NCBI GenBank assembly: GCA_002721895.1
Contig: PBLV01000011.1
Span: forward strand, 95,069 to 159,068
Length of the DNA: 64,000 nucleotides
Direction: 5' to 3'
Source: Verrucomicrobiales bacterium
GTDB taxonomy: Bacteria > Verrucomicrobiota > Verrucomicrobiae > Limisphaerales > UBA1100
Part shown: positions 27,527-36,749 of the stretch, one piece after another
How the letters are laid out: the number at the start of each line of letters is the position of its first letter
Numbering within the stretch: position 1 is the stretch's first letter
The notes under the pieces: generated by a model
Seen by the model: only the letters and a program-made list of their open reading frames with translations
What the model was told of the DNA's origin: nothing
The model's database searches: none
Translations under genes and position numbers: made by a program

Positions 27527-28800
27527 TCAAACCGCACGCGCGGATCCACCGCGGCCATAAGCATGTCGGAGAGGATGTTGCCCAGCAGCATGAGGAATGC
27601 CGAGAGCATGAGTACGCCCATGACGACCGGGAAATCGCGGAGAATGATCGCCTCAAAGCCCAGCAGGCCGATGCCGCGAATGTCAAAGATTTTCTCGATG
27701 AGGAATGAGCCGGTGACGAACAGCATTACTTGATGGCCGAGGTTGGTGGCAATGGGGATGAGGGAATTGCGCAGGGCATGGCGGCGCACAGCATCGCGAT
27801 AGGCCACCCCCTTGGAGAGCGCGGTGCGCATGTAGTCGGCGGCGAGGTTGTCCATGAGGTGATTTTTCATGAGCATGGTGACAAAGGCAAACCCGCCGAC
27901 GAGGTACGCGCACAGCGGCAGTACGGTGTGATGCGCCACATCTTTCACTTTGCCCCAGAAGGTGAGGTCATCGAAATTTATGCTCGTGAAACCGCCGGAA
28001 GGAAACCAATCCAATTGAATGGAGAACAGCAAAATGAGTAGGAAGCCCAACACATAGCCGGGGATGGCATAACCCATGAAGATGAGCACGGAGGTGGAAT
28101 TGTCGAACCACGTATTGTGCTTGATGGCCTTGAAGAAGCCGAGCGGGATGCACACGCCGTACACCACCAACATCGTGACCACGCCAAAGTATGTCGAAAT
28201 CGGCAAGCGCTCCCAGATGACCTGCTCCACCGGCTTTGAATAACTAAACGACACCCCGAGGTCGCCCTGTAACAGTCCCGAGTAATCTGACCGAAACACC
28301 TCCCCGCGCAACATGCCCGGCTTGTCGTTTGGTTTGGGCACCACCTCGCGCCACATCCAGTTGCCCTCGAACACCTCCGGGTTGGTGATCACCACCGCAT
28401 TTGCCCTATCCCGCTCCATCCGCATGCGTTTCTTCTTTGGATCATCCTGTGCTAGGCGCATACGCACGCTGCTCTTCATTTCGCCCGGCTCAAACTCCAC
28501 CTGCCGGTGCCCATTTTCGCGCGGCCAAAGCCCCAGCCAAATGAAATAAGAGGTAACCACAGGTTTGTCCAAGCCGTAATAACGCTCCAGATCTTTCTTC
28601 TGCTCTTCGTCCAGTAGCCCCGATTCTGCCGGGCCGCCGCTGGTGCCACCGGTGCTTTCCCCGCCCATCTGCTGCATCTGCATCATCGCCTGCTCAATGG
28701 GGCCACCCGGAGCCGCGCGAGTTACCAGAAACACCATAAAAGAAATACCCAGCATGGTGGGGATCAGCAGCAGGAATCGTCTGATGAAATAATCACGCAT
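27523..28800 (-). CDS. peptide ABC transporter permease, YejB/OppB-like
   Basis: 425 residues from ATG 28800 (MRDYFIRRFLLLIPTMLG). The frame is open upstream, but that part is unlike the family. It shows the N-terminal helix and FLVTRAAPGGPIEQAM motif of OppB/YejB, then a hydrophilic loop of ~150 residues, a FGVVTMLVVYGVCIPLG helix and the EAA-like RHALRNSLIPIATNLG. It is the first gene of the five-gene minus-strand operon. It is divergent from mqnD, with 70 nt between starts. Confidence 0.88.
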   Translation of the reverse strand: MRDYFIRRFLLLIPTMLGISFMVFLVTRAAPGGPIEQAMMQMQQMGGESTGGTSGGPAESGLLDEEQKKDLERYYGLDKPVVTSYFIWLGLWPRENGHRQVEFEPGEMKSSVRMRLAQDDPKKKRMRMERDRANAVVITNPEVFEGNWMWREVVPKPNDKPGMLRGEVFRSDYSGLLQGDLGVSFSYSKPVEQVIWERLPISTYFGVVTMLVVYGVCIPLGFFKAIKHNTWFDNSTSVLIFMGYAIPGYVLGFLLILLFSIQLDWFPSGGFTSINFDDLTFWGKVKDVAHHTVLPLCAYLVGGFAFVTMLMKNHLMDNLAADYMRTALSKGVAYRDAVRRHALRNSLIPIATNLGHQVMLFVTGSFLIEKIFDIRGIGLLGFEAIILRDFPVVMGVLMLSAFLMLLGNILSDMLMAAVDPRVRFD

Positions 28801-28870
28801 CGCTCGATTTCGGCGAGCAGATTGACAAATCAACCGGTGAACACCAGCCAAATCGATCAAACGCATCGAC

Positions 28871-29746
28871 ATGACCCCTACCTTGCCCCACTCTCACCCC
28901 GTGCAGAAGCTCACCCTCGGCCATTCGCCTGATCCCGACGATGCCTTCATGTTTTACGCGTTGGCCAAGGACCTCATCGATCAACGCGCCTACGCCTTCG
29001 AGCACATCCTGCAGGATATCCAGACGCTGAACGAACGCGCCACGCGCGGCGAGCTGGATATCAGCGCCATCAGCATCCACGCCTACGCCTATGTGAGCGA
29101 CCAATACGCCCTGCTCCCCAGCGGCGCCAGCATGGGCGATGGCTACGGCCCGATGCTCGTGGCCAAGGAAAATTTCTCCAAGGAGGAAATTGCCGGCAAA
29201 AAAATTGCCGTTCCCGGCAAAATGACCAGCGCCTTTCTGGCGCTGCAATTGTGGCTTGGCCGGCCAAAGACGGAGTTTGATTACGTGGTCGTGCCGTTCG
29301 ATGAAATTTTCAACACTGTCAACGCCGGTAACGCCGATGTGGGGCTGATCATTCACGAAGGCCAATTGACGTTTGAAAACGAAGGGCTCGTTTGTTGTGC
29401 GGACCTCGGCGTGTGGTGGGGCGAGGAAAACGACGGCCTTCCCCTGCCCCTCGGCGGCAATGTGATCCACAAACGCATCGCCGAGCCCGAGCGGAAGGTG
29501 GTGAGCGATCTCCTCACGGAAAGCATCCAATACAGCCTCGACCATCGCCCCGAGGCGGTGGAACACGCACTGCAATATGCGCGCGACATGGGCGTGGAAT
29601 TGGCCGACCAGTTTGTCGGCATGTACGTAAACCATTGGACGCTCGATTACGGCGACAAGGGCCGCGACACCATCACGCGCTTCCTGCATCGCGCCCACGA
29701 GGCAAACCTCATCCCGCACCGGCAGGAACTGGAGTTTGTGGAATGA
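28871..29746 (+). CDS. mqnD: 1,4-dihydroxy-6-naphthoate synthase (futalosine menaquinone pathway)
   Basis: 291 residues. LTLGHSPDPDDAFMFYAL at the N-terminus, a GELDISAISIHAYAY stretch, GDGYGPMLVAKE and WWGEENDGLPLPLGGN match MqnD. The enzyme cleaves cyclic dehypoxanthine futalosine to 1,4-dihydroxy-6-naphthoate, so menaquinone is probably made by the futalosine route. The stop overlaps the ATG of the aldo/keto reductase by 4 nt. mqnA/B/C are not in the window. Confidence 0.93.
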   Translation: MTPTLPHSHPVQKLTLGHSPDPDDAFMFYALAKDLIDQRAYAFEHILQDIQTLNERATRGELDISAISIHAYAYVSDQYALLPSGASMGDGYGPMLVAKENFSKEEIAGKKIAVPGKMTSAFLALQLWLGRPKTEFDYVVVPFDEIFNTVNAGNADVGLIIHEGQLTFENEGLVCCADLGVWWGEENDGLPLPLGGNVIHKRIAEPERKVVSDLLTESIQYSLDHRPEAVEHALQYARDMGVELADQFVGMYVNHWTLDYGDKGRDTITRFLHRAHEANLIPHRQELEFVE

Positions 29747-30927
29747 TGAGATACCGGCGGTTTGGCAAAACGGATTTGGAGATGCCCGTGTTCTCCTGCG
29801 GAGGCATGCGGTATCAGCACAAGTGGAACGACATCGAGTGGAGCGAGGTGCCCGATGAGGGCCAGAAAAACCTCGAGGCCACCATTCATCGCTCGGTGGA
29901 GCTGGGCATCAACCACATCGAAACTGCGCGCGGCTACGGCAGCTCCGAGATGCAGCTCGGCCCCGTGCTCAAGCAAATCCCGCGCGACCAACTGATTGTG
30001 CAAACGAAGGTCGCCCCCTTCGCCACCGCCAGGGAATTCCTCGAGACCTTCAACACCTCGATGGATTACCTGCAGCTGGATCACGTCGATCTTCTTTCGC
30101 TGCACGGCATCAATAATCAGCAATTGCTCGACTGGTCACTGGGCGAACAAGGCTGCGTCGCCGCCGCGCGCTGGTTGCAAAAGGAAGGCCGCTGTCGGCA
30201 TGTCGGCTTCTCCACGCACGCCACCACAGACATCATCGTGAAAGCCATCGAGAGCGACGCGTTTGATTATGTGAATCTCCACTGGTATTTCGTCAACGAC
30301 CTCAACTGGCCGGCCGTGGAAGCGGCAGCAGCGCGCGACATGGGCGTGTTCATCATCAGCCCCAACGACAAGGGCGGCAAACTCTACGCCCCGCCACCCA
30401 AGCTCACCGACCTGTGCGCCCCGCTGCACCCCATGCAGTTCAATGCGCTTTACTGCCTGAACCGCCCCGAGGTGCACACCCTCAGCTGCGGTGCGGCCAA
30501 GCCGAGTGACTTCGACTGCCACCTCGAGGCACTGGAACACTACGACAACATTGCTCCAACGATTGAGCCTGTCGAGCAACGGCTCCGCGCGGAAATGGAT
30601 ACCGTGCTCGGTGCAGACTGGTGCGCCCGCTGGCCCGAGGGCCTGCCGCATTACGTGGATGTACCCGATGAGGTGAACATCTCCGAAATCCTGCGTCTCT
30701 GGACCTACGCCAAAAGCCTCGATCTTGTGGACTGGGGCCAAATGCGCTACAACCTCCTCGGCCAAGCCGACCATTGGTTCCCGGGGGAACACGTGGCCAA
30801 GCTCGATGTTGAAAAAGTGGCCAGCGTGTTAAATGGAAGCCCTTTCGCGGATCGAATTCCCGATATCCTGAAGGAAGCGCACTCGATGCTGCACGCCGAG
30901 GATCAAAAACGGCTCAGTGAATCCTGA
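29743..30927 (+). CDS. aldo/keto reductase family protein
   Basis: 394 residues from ATG 29743, overlapping the mqnD stop. The AKR barrel is recognisable: RRFGKTDLEMPVFSCGG, then HIETARGYGSSE, IVQTKVAP and LLSLHGIN. The tetrad is Tyr65, Lys89 and His121, with Glu60 where the family normally has Asp. A C-terminal extension (about 280-394) goes beyond the standard ~320 residues. The role is unknown; the overlap with mqnD suggests shared expression, not a proven role in menaquinone synthesis. Confidence 0.85.
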   Translation: MMRYRRFGKTDLEMPVFSCGGMRYQHKWNDIEWSEVPDEGQKNLEATIHRSVELGINHIETARGYGSSEMQLGPVLKQIPRDQLIVQTKVAPFATAREFLETFNTSMDYLQLDHVDLLSLHGINNQQLLDWSLGEQGCVAAARWLQKEGRCRHVGFSTHATTDIIVKAIESDAFDYVNLHWYFVNDLNWPAVEAAAARDMGVFIISPNDKGGKLYAPPPKLTDLCAPLHPMQFNALYCLNRPEVHTLSCGAAKPSDFDCHLEALEHYDNIAPTIEPVEQRLRAEMDTVLGADWCARWPEGLPHYVDVPDEVNISEILRLWTYAKSLDLVDWGQMRYNLLGQADHWFPGEHVAKLDVEKVASVLNGSPFADRIPDILKEAHSMLHAEDQKRLSES

Positions 30928-30928
30928 G

Positions 30929-31537
30929 CTATTTTTTCTTCGGCGCAGGCTGGGTGGTTGAAGTTTTCTCGGGATTGGTTGCCTCCAGCTGAGCCGCAAC
31001 TTCACTGGTGATCTCGTTTTTCCCGTCAGAATAAATCAAAACCAAGCCCGGCCCAGTTTTCGCGCTGCTATCAATCACGAAGGTATATCCCTTGGCCTTG
31101 GCAATCGTGCTAACCACCTCACGCACTTCATCCATTAATTTCTGAATGGTATCGGTTTGTTCCTTTTGCAGTTCGGCTTGCGTGGCACGGCGGTACTGCT
31201 GAAGGGTTTGCGCGGTTTCCCGGGCTTCATTAATAAGCTTCTGCTGGTGCTTGGCCCGCTGGTTGCGCTCGGCGGCACTCAGAGTGGGATCCTGCAATTG
31301 TTTGCCGATCTTTTGGATTTGCCCGTCCAGATTCTTTAGATCCTTTTCAATGTCCTCCTCAATTTTTTTCTTCTCCAGCACCTTCCGCTTGAGGGCTTCA
31401 TCTGCCTTCTTGGTTTTCCAGTACTCGGTATAAACCTTTTGAAGATTCACCGTGCCGATCTTCTGGGCGTCCTGTGCCTGCAGGGACAATGTGCCCATGA
31501 GAACGGGAAGGACGAGAAAGCTAATTATATTTTTCAT
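30929..31537 (-). CDS. OmpH/Skp-family periplasmic chaperone
   Basis: 202 residues. Signal peptide MKNIISFLVLPVLMGTLSLQA, then KIGTVNLQKVYTEYWKTK and a long charged helical stretch (about 40-140), as in Skp/OmpH. A small beta body with YTFVIDSSAKTGPGLVLIYSDG follows, then a Lys-rich tail. Skp binds unfolded outer-membrane proteins. It lies 12 nt after bamA, the usual neighbour. Confidence 0.9.
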   Translation of the reverse strand: MKNIISFLVLPVLMGTLSLQAQDAQKIGTVNLQKVYTEYWKTKKADEALKRKVLEKKKIEEDIEKDLKNLDGQIQKIGKQLQDPTLSAAERNQRAKHQQKLINEARETAQTLQQYRRATQAELQKEQTDTIQKLMDEVREVVSTIAKAKGYTFVIDSSAKTGPGLVLIYSDGKNEITSEVAAQLEATNPEKTSTTQPAPKKK

Positions 31538-31549
31538 GGCTTTGTTGGA

Positions 31550-34500
31550 TCAGAATGCCTGGGTGTAACCAAAGGTAAAGTTGAATTGGCCGCCACCGTC
31601 GTTGTGGCTGGAGGTGCTAATGGGAAAGGCATAATCCAGCCGCATGGGCCCCAACATAGGAATGTCCAGGCGCAGCCCGATGCCCCAGTTGTCATTATAG
31701 TCACTGAAGCTGTAGTCATATGCACTGCGAGACACGACGCCAATGTCATAAAAAGTGCCAAACCGAATCCACTCGCCCAACGGCACCGGCACGCTGTATT
31801 CGAAGGAAGCCATGGCCATGGTTTTACCACCAATGACCTCGTTCTTGGAATCCACTGGACCCACCTCGCGAAAGTCAAATCCCCGCATCGTGGAAGATCC
31901 ACCCAGTGCGTAGCGCTCGATGAACGGAACTTCCTTGGTGTCGCCATACCGTTCCACCACTCCCGTGCGGAAAATCGTCTCAATTATGTGTCCCTCGTTC
32001 ATTCCCTTGAAGTACTGCGCGGAAGTCAACTGCAGCCTGTAAAAATCCTTGTCACTGCCGATACCTGAGTTGGCTCCTTCCACGAGCAACTCCGTGCGCT
32101 GGCCCTTGTCAGGCAAATAGCCCCCACCACGCGTGTCGTAAGCCAGTGTCAGCCCAAACTTGGAAATGGTATCGCGCCCAGCATCATCCTTCAACTCACT
32201 GGACGCGCTGCTAGTGACATCGTAAATTCCGGTGCTTTCAAAGGTGTAATTGATACCGCCCCGCAGATAGTCCCGGCCAAAGAGCGTGCGCTCAAGCCCC
32301 AGCTTGATGCCGGCACGGCTAACATCGTAGTAGTCGCTGTAGTACTCGTACTCACTGGCGTAGATACTGGAGGTAAACCGCAGTTTGCGCCCGAACATCC
32401 AAGGCTCTTCAAAATCCAACGTGTAGTCGTCGCGGCGCGAACCCAAGGCAGCCCGAATGCGAAATTTCTGGCCGCCACCCTGCAGCGGATGGGGCTGGCG
32501 CCAGCGCAGGATGTCAAAGTTTTCCTCGGAATAAAACACATGACCAAACGCGCCGTAGTCCGTGCTAAAGCCACCGCCAAATCCCGCCCGCGCGGTCTTG
32601 CGTTCCTTGACGGACAGGATGAGATTTTCTCGATCAGGAAAGTCCGGCAGTGGCTCGGACTCAGTGCGCACCTCAGAGAAAAGCCGCAGCCCACGAATCC
32701 GCTCTTCGCTGAGCTTGACCCTGCCCATGTCAAACGGTTCCCCGGGCGAGACGGCCAACTCGCGCCGGACCACAATGTCCTTGGTCTCCACGTTGCCCTC
32801 GATCTTGATCAACTCGATGAAAACCGGCTTCCCCTCAATGATGTCATAGGTGATGTCGATTACCCCCTTGTCCGGATCCGGCTGAGACCGTGCGTTAACC
32901 TCTGTCTTGTTGTAGGCCTTGCGCCCGTAGGCATTACTGATGGCATCGACATCCGACCCCAGACTGCCTGACTTCAGGGCGTCGGGCTGGAAAATTTCCC
33001 CCGGCCGGAGTTTCAACTCCGACAACAATGTTTCCCTTGGAATCACCGGCTTGATGCCGGGATTCACCGTATAGATGCCTTGGGCATTCAGGCCACCGAA
33101 TCGAAATTGCACCTCGCCGACCTTATACTGCCGCCCCTCCACCACCCGGTAGGTCATGGTGGCATAATAGACAGCCTTGCGCGCGGCCTTGTATTTCTTG
33201 TACGCGGCGCTTTCCACATCCTCCGCCTTCTCAACTTCCACCTCTAGTTGGGCTTGGTTGTAAAGCTGGCCGTCAATCTCCTGAGTTTCCCCCGGTTGCA
33301 ACTTGTCGAGGTCCTTCGAAAAATCGTCCAACCTCTTTTCGGCTCGCCTCCACGCGCGGTGGGCCTTGTCGTATTCACTCCCGGGGGCGTAATCGACGTC
33401 CGGCGACTTGTCGATGTCCACCACCACGTCCAAGTGGCCGTTATCCCGATATTTCTTGCGCATCTGGACAATGTCCAAATTCATCTTCTCATCCATGATG
33501 CGGCCATCCCCCTTGAACCAACTGACGGGACTCCACCAACGCCGCCGCTCCTTGGTCTCCAAGGTCTTGGCCAGTTCTTTCCCGGTAAAACGCTCTGGCT
33601 GAAGCGGGGTTTCGATATAATGCGGCACGTTGGCCACTGTGACGAAATCCACCCGACGGACACCGGCCTTGGCCTCCCCGGCCGCGTGATGCAGAGTAAC
33701 TTGGTTGCGGGCAATCACTCGAACGAAGTAGTATGCACCCCGGTGCATGGGTGCAGCCTGAGCACCAGCCTCGACCTTGGCAGGCATGATAGCGGGCATG
33801 GGCACACTTTCTTCCGCGCGATCATTCGCAGCCTCCTGCACAAACAACCGAACCGAATCCCCCGTGACCAAGCCATGAGGCAGTTCCGTGGTCAGTTGAT
33901 CTGTGGCAGTGTCGATGGTGTTGATGGAACGACCCAAGCGAAACCGTATCTCCTCAATTTTCACTCGTTCACCCTCGGTGATGGTAAAGGTAACGTCCCG
34001 GTCCAGCGTCGTGGTGTTGATCACGGGAACGGCATTTACGCTGACGTCATAATACCCCTTGCTGCGATAATAATCCTCCAGCGCACGCACATCCGCAGCC
34101 ACCTTGCGATCCAAGTACGGCTCCGTTTCGCGCGTGGTCATCACACCGAGCAGTTTGCTGACCTTGATCTTCAGCCGATCCGCGGAGATGTCGCGCTCAC
34201 CGTCAAATCCCTTCAGGATCACCGTGCCCGTGTTGCGCGCGCGTTCGGCGGTGAATATCAAGTGCAACCCGCCGCCAGCTTTCTTTAGAAAAACGCTGAC
34301 ATTTGTGAAACGACCCGTAGCCATGAGGGTTTTGACATCCTCATTCTCCAGACCCGGCCGATAGGCATCCCCCACCCGCAGACGAATGTGGGACCGAACG
34401 AACGCCTCATCCACACCCGTCGTACCGCCGGCAAGCCGCACCTCGATTTTGACGATCTCCCCCTCCGCAGCGCCTTGGGCCCATGCCTGCGCGCCCAGCG

Positions 34501-34558
34501 TCCAGCCCAGCCATAACACCGCCAGCGCGGCCAGGGATTTCAAGGTATTCATTTGCAT
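31550..34558 (-). CDS. bamA: outer-membrane protein assembly factor BamA, with large POTRA insertions
   Basis: 1002 residues, compared with about 800 in E. coli. The signal peptide ends near residue 28. POTRA domains occupy about 34-660, and the 16-strand barrel covers about 660-1002. The lid motif is STMRGFDFREVG (about 889-900), and the final residue is Phe. Two segments interrupt the POTRA region. Residues about 211-320 carry a PHGLVTGDSVRLFV motif and a YYFVRVIARNQVTL strand. Residues about 385-465 are highly charged and helical. BamA folds and inserts beta-barrel proteins. The ATG overlaps the dnaB stop by 1 nt. Confidence 0.93.
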   Translation of the reverse strand: MQMNTLKSLAALAVLWLGWTLGAQAWAQGAAEGEIVKIEVRLAGGTTGVDEAFVRSHIRLRVGDAYRPGLENEDVKTLMATGRFTNVSVFLKKAGGGLHLIFTAERARNTGTVILKGFDGERDISADRLKIKVSKLLGVMTTRETEPYLDRKVAADVRALEDYYRSKGYYDVSVNAVPVINTTTLDRDVTFTITEGERVKIEEIRFRLGRSINTIDTATDQLTTELPHGLVTGDSVRLFVQEAANDRAEESVPMPAIMPAKVEAGAQAAPMHRGAYYFVRVIARNQVTLHHAAGEAKAGVRRVDFVTVANVPHYIETPLQPERFTGKELAKTLETKERRRWWSPVSWFKGDGRIMDEKMNLDIVQMRKKYRDNGHLDVVVDIDKSPDVDYAPGSEYDKAHRAWRRAEKRLDDFSKDLDKLQPGETQEIDGQLYNQAQLEVEVEKAEDVESAAYKKYKAARKAVYYATMTYRVVEGRQYKVGEVQFRFGGLNAQGIYTVNPGIKPVIPRETLLSELKLRPGEIFQPDALKSGSLGSDVDAISNAYGRKAYNKTEVNARSQPDPDKGVIDITYDIIEGKPVFIELIKIEGNVETKDIVVRRELAVSPGEPFDMGRVKLSEERIRGLRLFSEVRTESEPLPDFPDRENLILSVKERKTARAGFGGGFSTDYGAFGHVFYSEENFDILRWRQPHPLQGGGQKFRIRAALGSRRDDYTLDFEEPWMFGRKLRFTSSIYASEYEYYSDYYDVSRAGIKLGLERTLFGRDYLRGGINYTFESTGIYDVTSSASSELKDDAGRDTISKFGLTLAYDTRGGGYLPDKGQRTELLVEGANSGIGSDKDFYRLQLTSAQYFKGMNEGHIIETIFRTGVVERYGDTKEVPFIERYALGGSSTMRGFDFREVGPVDSKNEVIGGKTMAMASFEYSVPVPLGEWIRFGTFYDIGVVSRSAYDYSFSDYNDNWGIGLRLDIPMLGPMRLDYAFPISTSSHNDGGGQFNFTFGYTQAF

Positions 34559-36069
34559 CAGTCTGTCGGCACGTCTTCGGGGCTGATCCGCGCGGCGTTC
34601 TCGAAGCGCGTGTATTGCTTGAGAAACGTCATGTAGACATCGCCCGTGGGCCCGTTGCGTTGCTTGGCAATCAACAGGTTTACCGGCTCGCCGTCCTGCC
34701 CTTCCCCCGGGCCATCCTCCTCATCCTCCCCGCCGGAAGGCTTGTACAGCAGGCCCACAATATCCGCATCCTGCTCAATGGCACCGGATTCACGGAGATC
34801 CGACAAGCGTGGCTTTCGGTTCTTGTCCCGCTCCATCTCGCGGTTCAACTGGCTGAGGATAATCACCGGCAGACTCAACTCCTTGGCCAATGCCTTGATG
34901 CCGCTGGAGATTTCCGCAATTTCCTGCTGCCGGTTGTCCTTTGCCCGGCGCGAAGTAGAGTGGAGCAGTTGCAGATAGTCAACCACAATGAGTTGAATGT
35001 CGTGTTGATGCTTCATCCGCCGGGCCTTGGCCCGCAGTTGCAGGATGGACAGGCCCGGCGTATCGTCGATGTACAGGGGCGCCTTGGCCAGCCGACCTGC
35101 CGAGGCGGTCATGCGCGGAAAATCCGCAGAGCTGAGAAATCCATCCCGTGCATTGCGCAGGTTCATCCGCGCCTGCGAAAAGAGCATGCGCGTTACGAGC
35201 GATTCCGCCGTCATTTCCAAGCTAAACACCCCCACCGATTTCTTGGTCTCCAGCACCACGTGCTCCACGATATTCATGGCCAGCGAGGTCTTGCCCATGC
35301 TCGGCCGCGCGGCAATGACCACCATCTCGCCGGCGTGCAGGCCATCGGTCATCTTGTCCAAGTCCAGAAACCCGGTCGGCAACCCCGACATCTCCCCCTG
35401 CCGCAGGTGCTGCGCCTCCACCTCCTCGATCACCCGATGCACCAGCGTGTTCATGTCCGCTTGGCGCTCACCCGCGCGCTCGTCGTTGATGCGATGAATG
35501 CGAGTTTCTACCTCGTCCAGCAATTGATCCACGTCGCCACCTTCAAAATTGTAAGCGTCCTGGACCATGCTCGTGCAGGCCTTGAGCATCTTGCGCAGGA
35601 GATACTTCTCCCAGACGATCCCCAGATAATATTCGAGATTGGCCGCCGAGGGCACCGAGTCCTCCAGCAAGGCGAGGTATGCCGGGCCACCCACGGCATC
35701 CAACTGGCCACGATCCCGCAGCCGGTTGGAAAGAGTCAATCCATCCACCGCCTCCTTGGCCTCATACATGCCCACCAGCACCTCAAAAATGAGCTGGTGT
35801 TTCAGGTCGTAAAAGAAACTGACCGCATCCGGATCCTTGGTTGGCTTTCCGTTCTCGTCCAAGGTGGTCGGCGTGCGCAGTCGCTCAAGGCAAAGACCAA
35901 TGCTGTCGTTGGGCGAAATGAGTAGGCACCCCAGCACCGCCTGCTCCGCGTCCGTCGAGTGCGGCGGCACACGTCCGGGATCAGCAGTTTGAGGCGCCCG
36001 GCGGCGCGGGGTCTCCACCAAATCCTCCGGCACCGGCGGCAACGGCATGTCCTCATTCGCGTCAATCAT
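34558..36069 (-). CDS. dnaB: replicative DNA helicase DnaB
   Basis: 503 residues from ATG 36069; an upstream TTG in the same frame is less likely. The N-terminal helical domain (about 40-160) is followed by the RecA-like motor domain. Walker A is ARPSMGKTSLAMN, Walker B is LIVVDYLQLL, and SLEMTAESLVTRM, ILSQLNRE and RKPRLSDLRESG are typical DnaB motifs. It unwinds DNA at the fork. No intein. A Gly/Glu-rich loop interrupts the C-terminal domain near residue 460. Confidence 0.95.
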   Translation of the reverse strand: MIDANEDMPLPPVPEDLVETPRRRAPQTADPGRVPPHSTDAEQAVLGCLLISPNDSIGLCLERLRTPTTLDENGKPTKDPDAVSFFYDLKHQLIFEVLVGMYEAKEAVDGLTLSNRLRDRGQLDAVGGPAYLALLEDSVPSAANLEYYLGIVWEKYLLRKMLKACTSMVQDAYNFEGGDVDQLLDEVETRIHRINDERAGERQADMNTLVHRVIEEVEAQHLRQGEMSGLPTGFLDLDKMTDGLHAGEMVVIAARPSMGKTSLAMNIVEHVVLETKKSVGVFSLEMTAESLVTRMLFSQARMNLRNARDGFLSSADFPRMTASAGRLAKAPLYIDDTPGLSILQLRAKARRMKHQHDIQLIVVDYLQLLHSTSRRAKDNRQQEIAEISSGIKALAKELSLPVIILSQLNREMERDKNRKPRLSDLRESGAIEQDADIVGLLYKPSGGEDEEDGPGEGQDGEPVNLLIAKQRNGPTGDVYMTFLKQYTRFENAARISPEDVPTD

Positions 36070-36156
36070 GCGCGAAGAGAAAAACGAAAACCGCGACCCC
36101 AACGCAAACGCGAGTTGCTGACACCCTCGTGAAACTATTCACGCAAATACGTGAAC

Positions 36157-36181
36157 AAAAAAAGCGGGCCCATTGGCCCGC
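36157..36181 (-). terminator. intrinsic terminator between rplI and dnaB
   Basis: Minus strand: 7-bp GC hairpin (36181-36175 with 36170-36164, loop 36174-36171) followed by seven U (36163-36157). It separates the ribosomal-protein part of the cluster from dnaB-bamA-ompH. Confidence 0.88.
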
Positions 36182-36206
36182 CTTAAAATCCAGCCAAAAG
36201 CCGTTT

Positions 36207-36749
36207 TTATGAACCTTCCTGTGCAGGTGCCTCCTCTGCCTTGGGAGCCTCTTCCTTCGGCTTTTCCGCCTCGGCAGCCGGCTCGATGATGGGGTTCTCG
36301 CTTTCCACCTGCACCTTGAGCGTGCCCTCGATATCCGCGTGCAACTTAAGGTTCACCTCATGGTCGCCCAGCTCACGAACCGCCTGCGGAAGATTGATTT
36401 TCCTGCGGTCCAAATCCACGCCAAACTGGTTGCGTAACTCGTCGGCGATCATGCCCGCAGTCACGGAGCCAAACAGTTTGCCACCCTCGCCCGTCTTCAC
36501 TTTGATAACCAGCAACAAGTGCGAAAGACTCTCGCGAAGCGCCTCCATCGTCTCCTTTTCGTGCGCCTCGCGCTCATCCCGGCGCGCCTGCAGAGCAGCA
36601 AGATAACGCTCGTTGGCCGCACTGGCGGGCACGGCACGGCCCTGAGGCAGCAGAAAATTGCGCGCGTAGCCCGCCGCCACTTCCACCTTGTCCGACTCGG
36701 CACCGAGGCCGGTCACATTTTCCGTCAAGATCACTTCCGTCTTAGCCAT
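36207..36749 (-). CDS. rplI: 50S ribosomal protein L9
   Basis: 180 residues. EVILTENVTGLGAESDKVEV and a YARNFLLPQGRA block are the L9 N-terminal signature, followed by the long connecting helix and the C-terminal RNA-binding domain. Residues ~150-180 are an added Pro/Glu/Ala/Lys tail not found in E. coli L9. It is preceded by ssb with 43 nt between and no rpsR. It ends 26 nt before the terminator at 36181. Confidence 0.95.
   Translation of the reverse strand: MAKTEVILTENVTGLGAESDKVEVAAGYARNFLLPQGRAVPASAANERYLAALQARRDEREAHEKETMEALRESLSHLLLVIKVKTGEGGKLFGSVTAGMIADELRNQFGVDLDRRKINLPQAVRELGDHEVNLKLHADIEGTLKVQVESENPIIEPAAEAEKPKEEAPKAEEAPAQEGS

Noticed and set aside
28693..29719. Minus-strand open frame of 308 codons opposite mqnD
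   Set aside because: MqnD motifs on the plus strand are decisive, and the antisense translation has no recognisable family.
34483..35925. Long plus-strand open frame (480 codons) opposite dnaB
   Set aside because: It lies fully antisense to an unmistakable DnaB, its translation has no family motif, and it is rich in His, Arg and Gln, as expected from the complement of a GC-rich gene.
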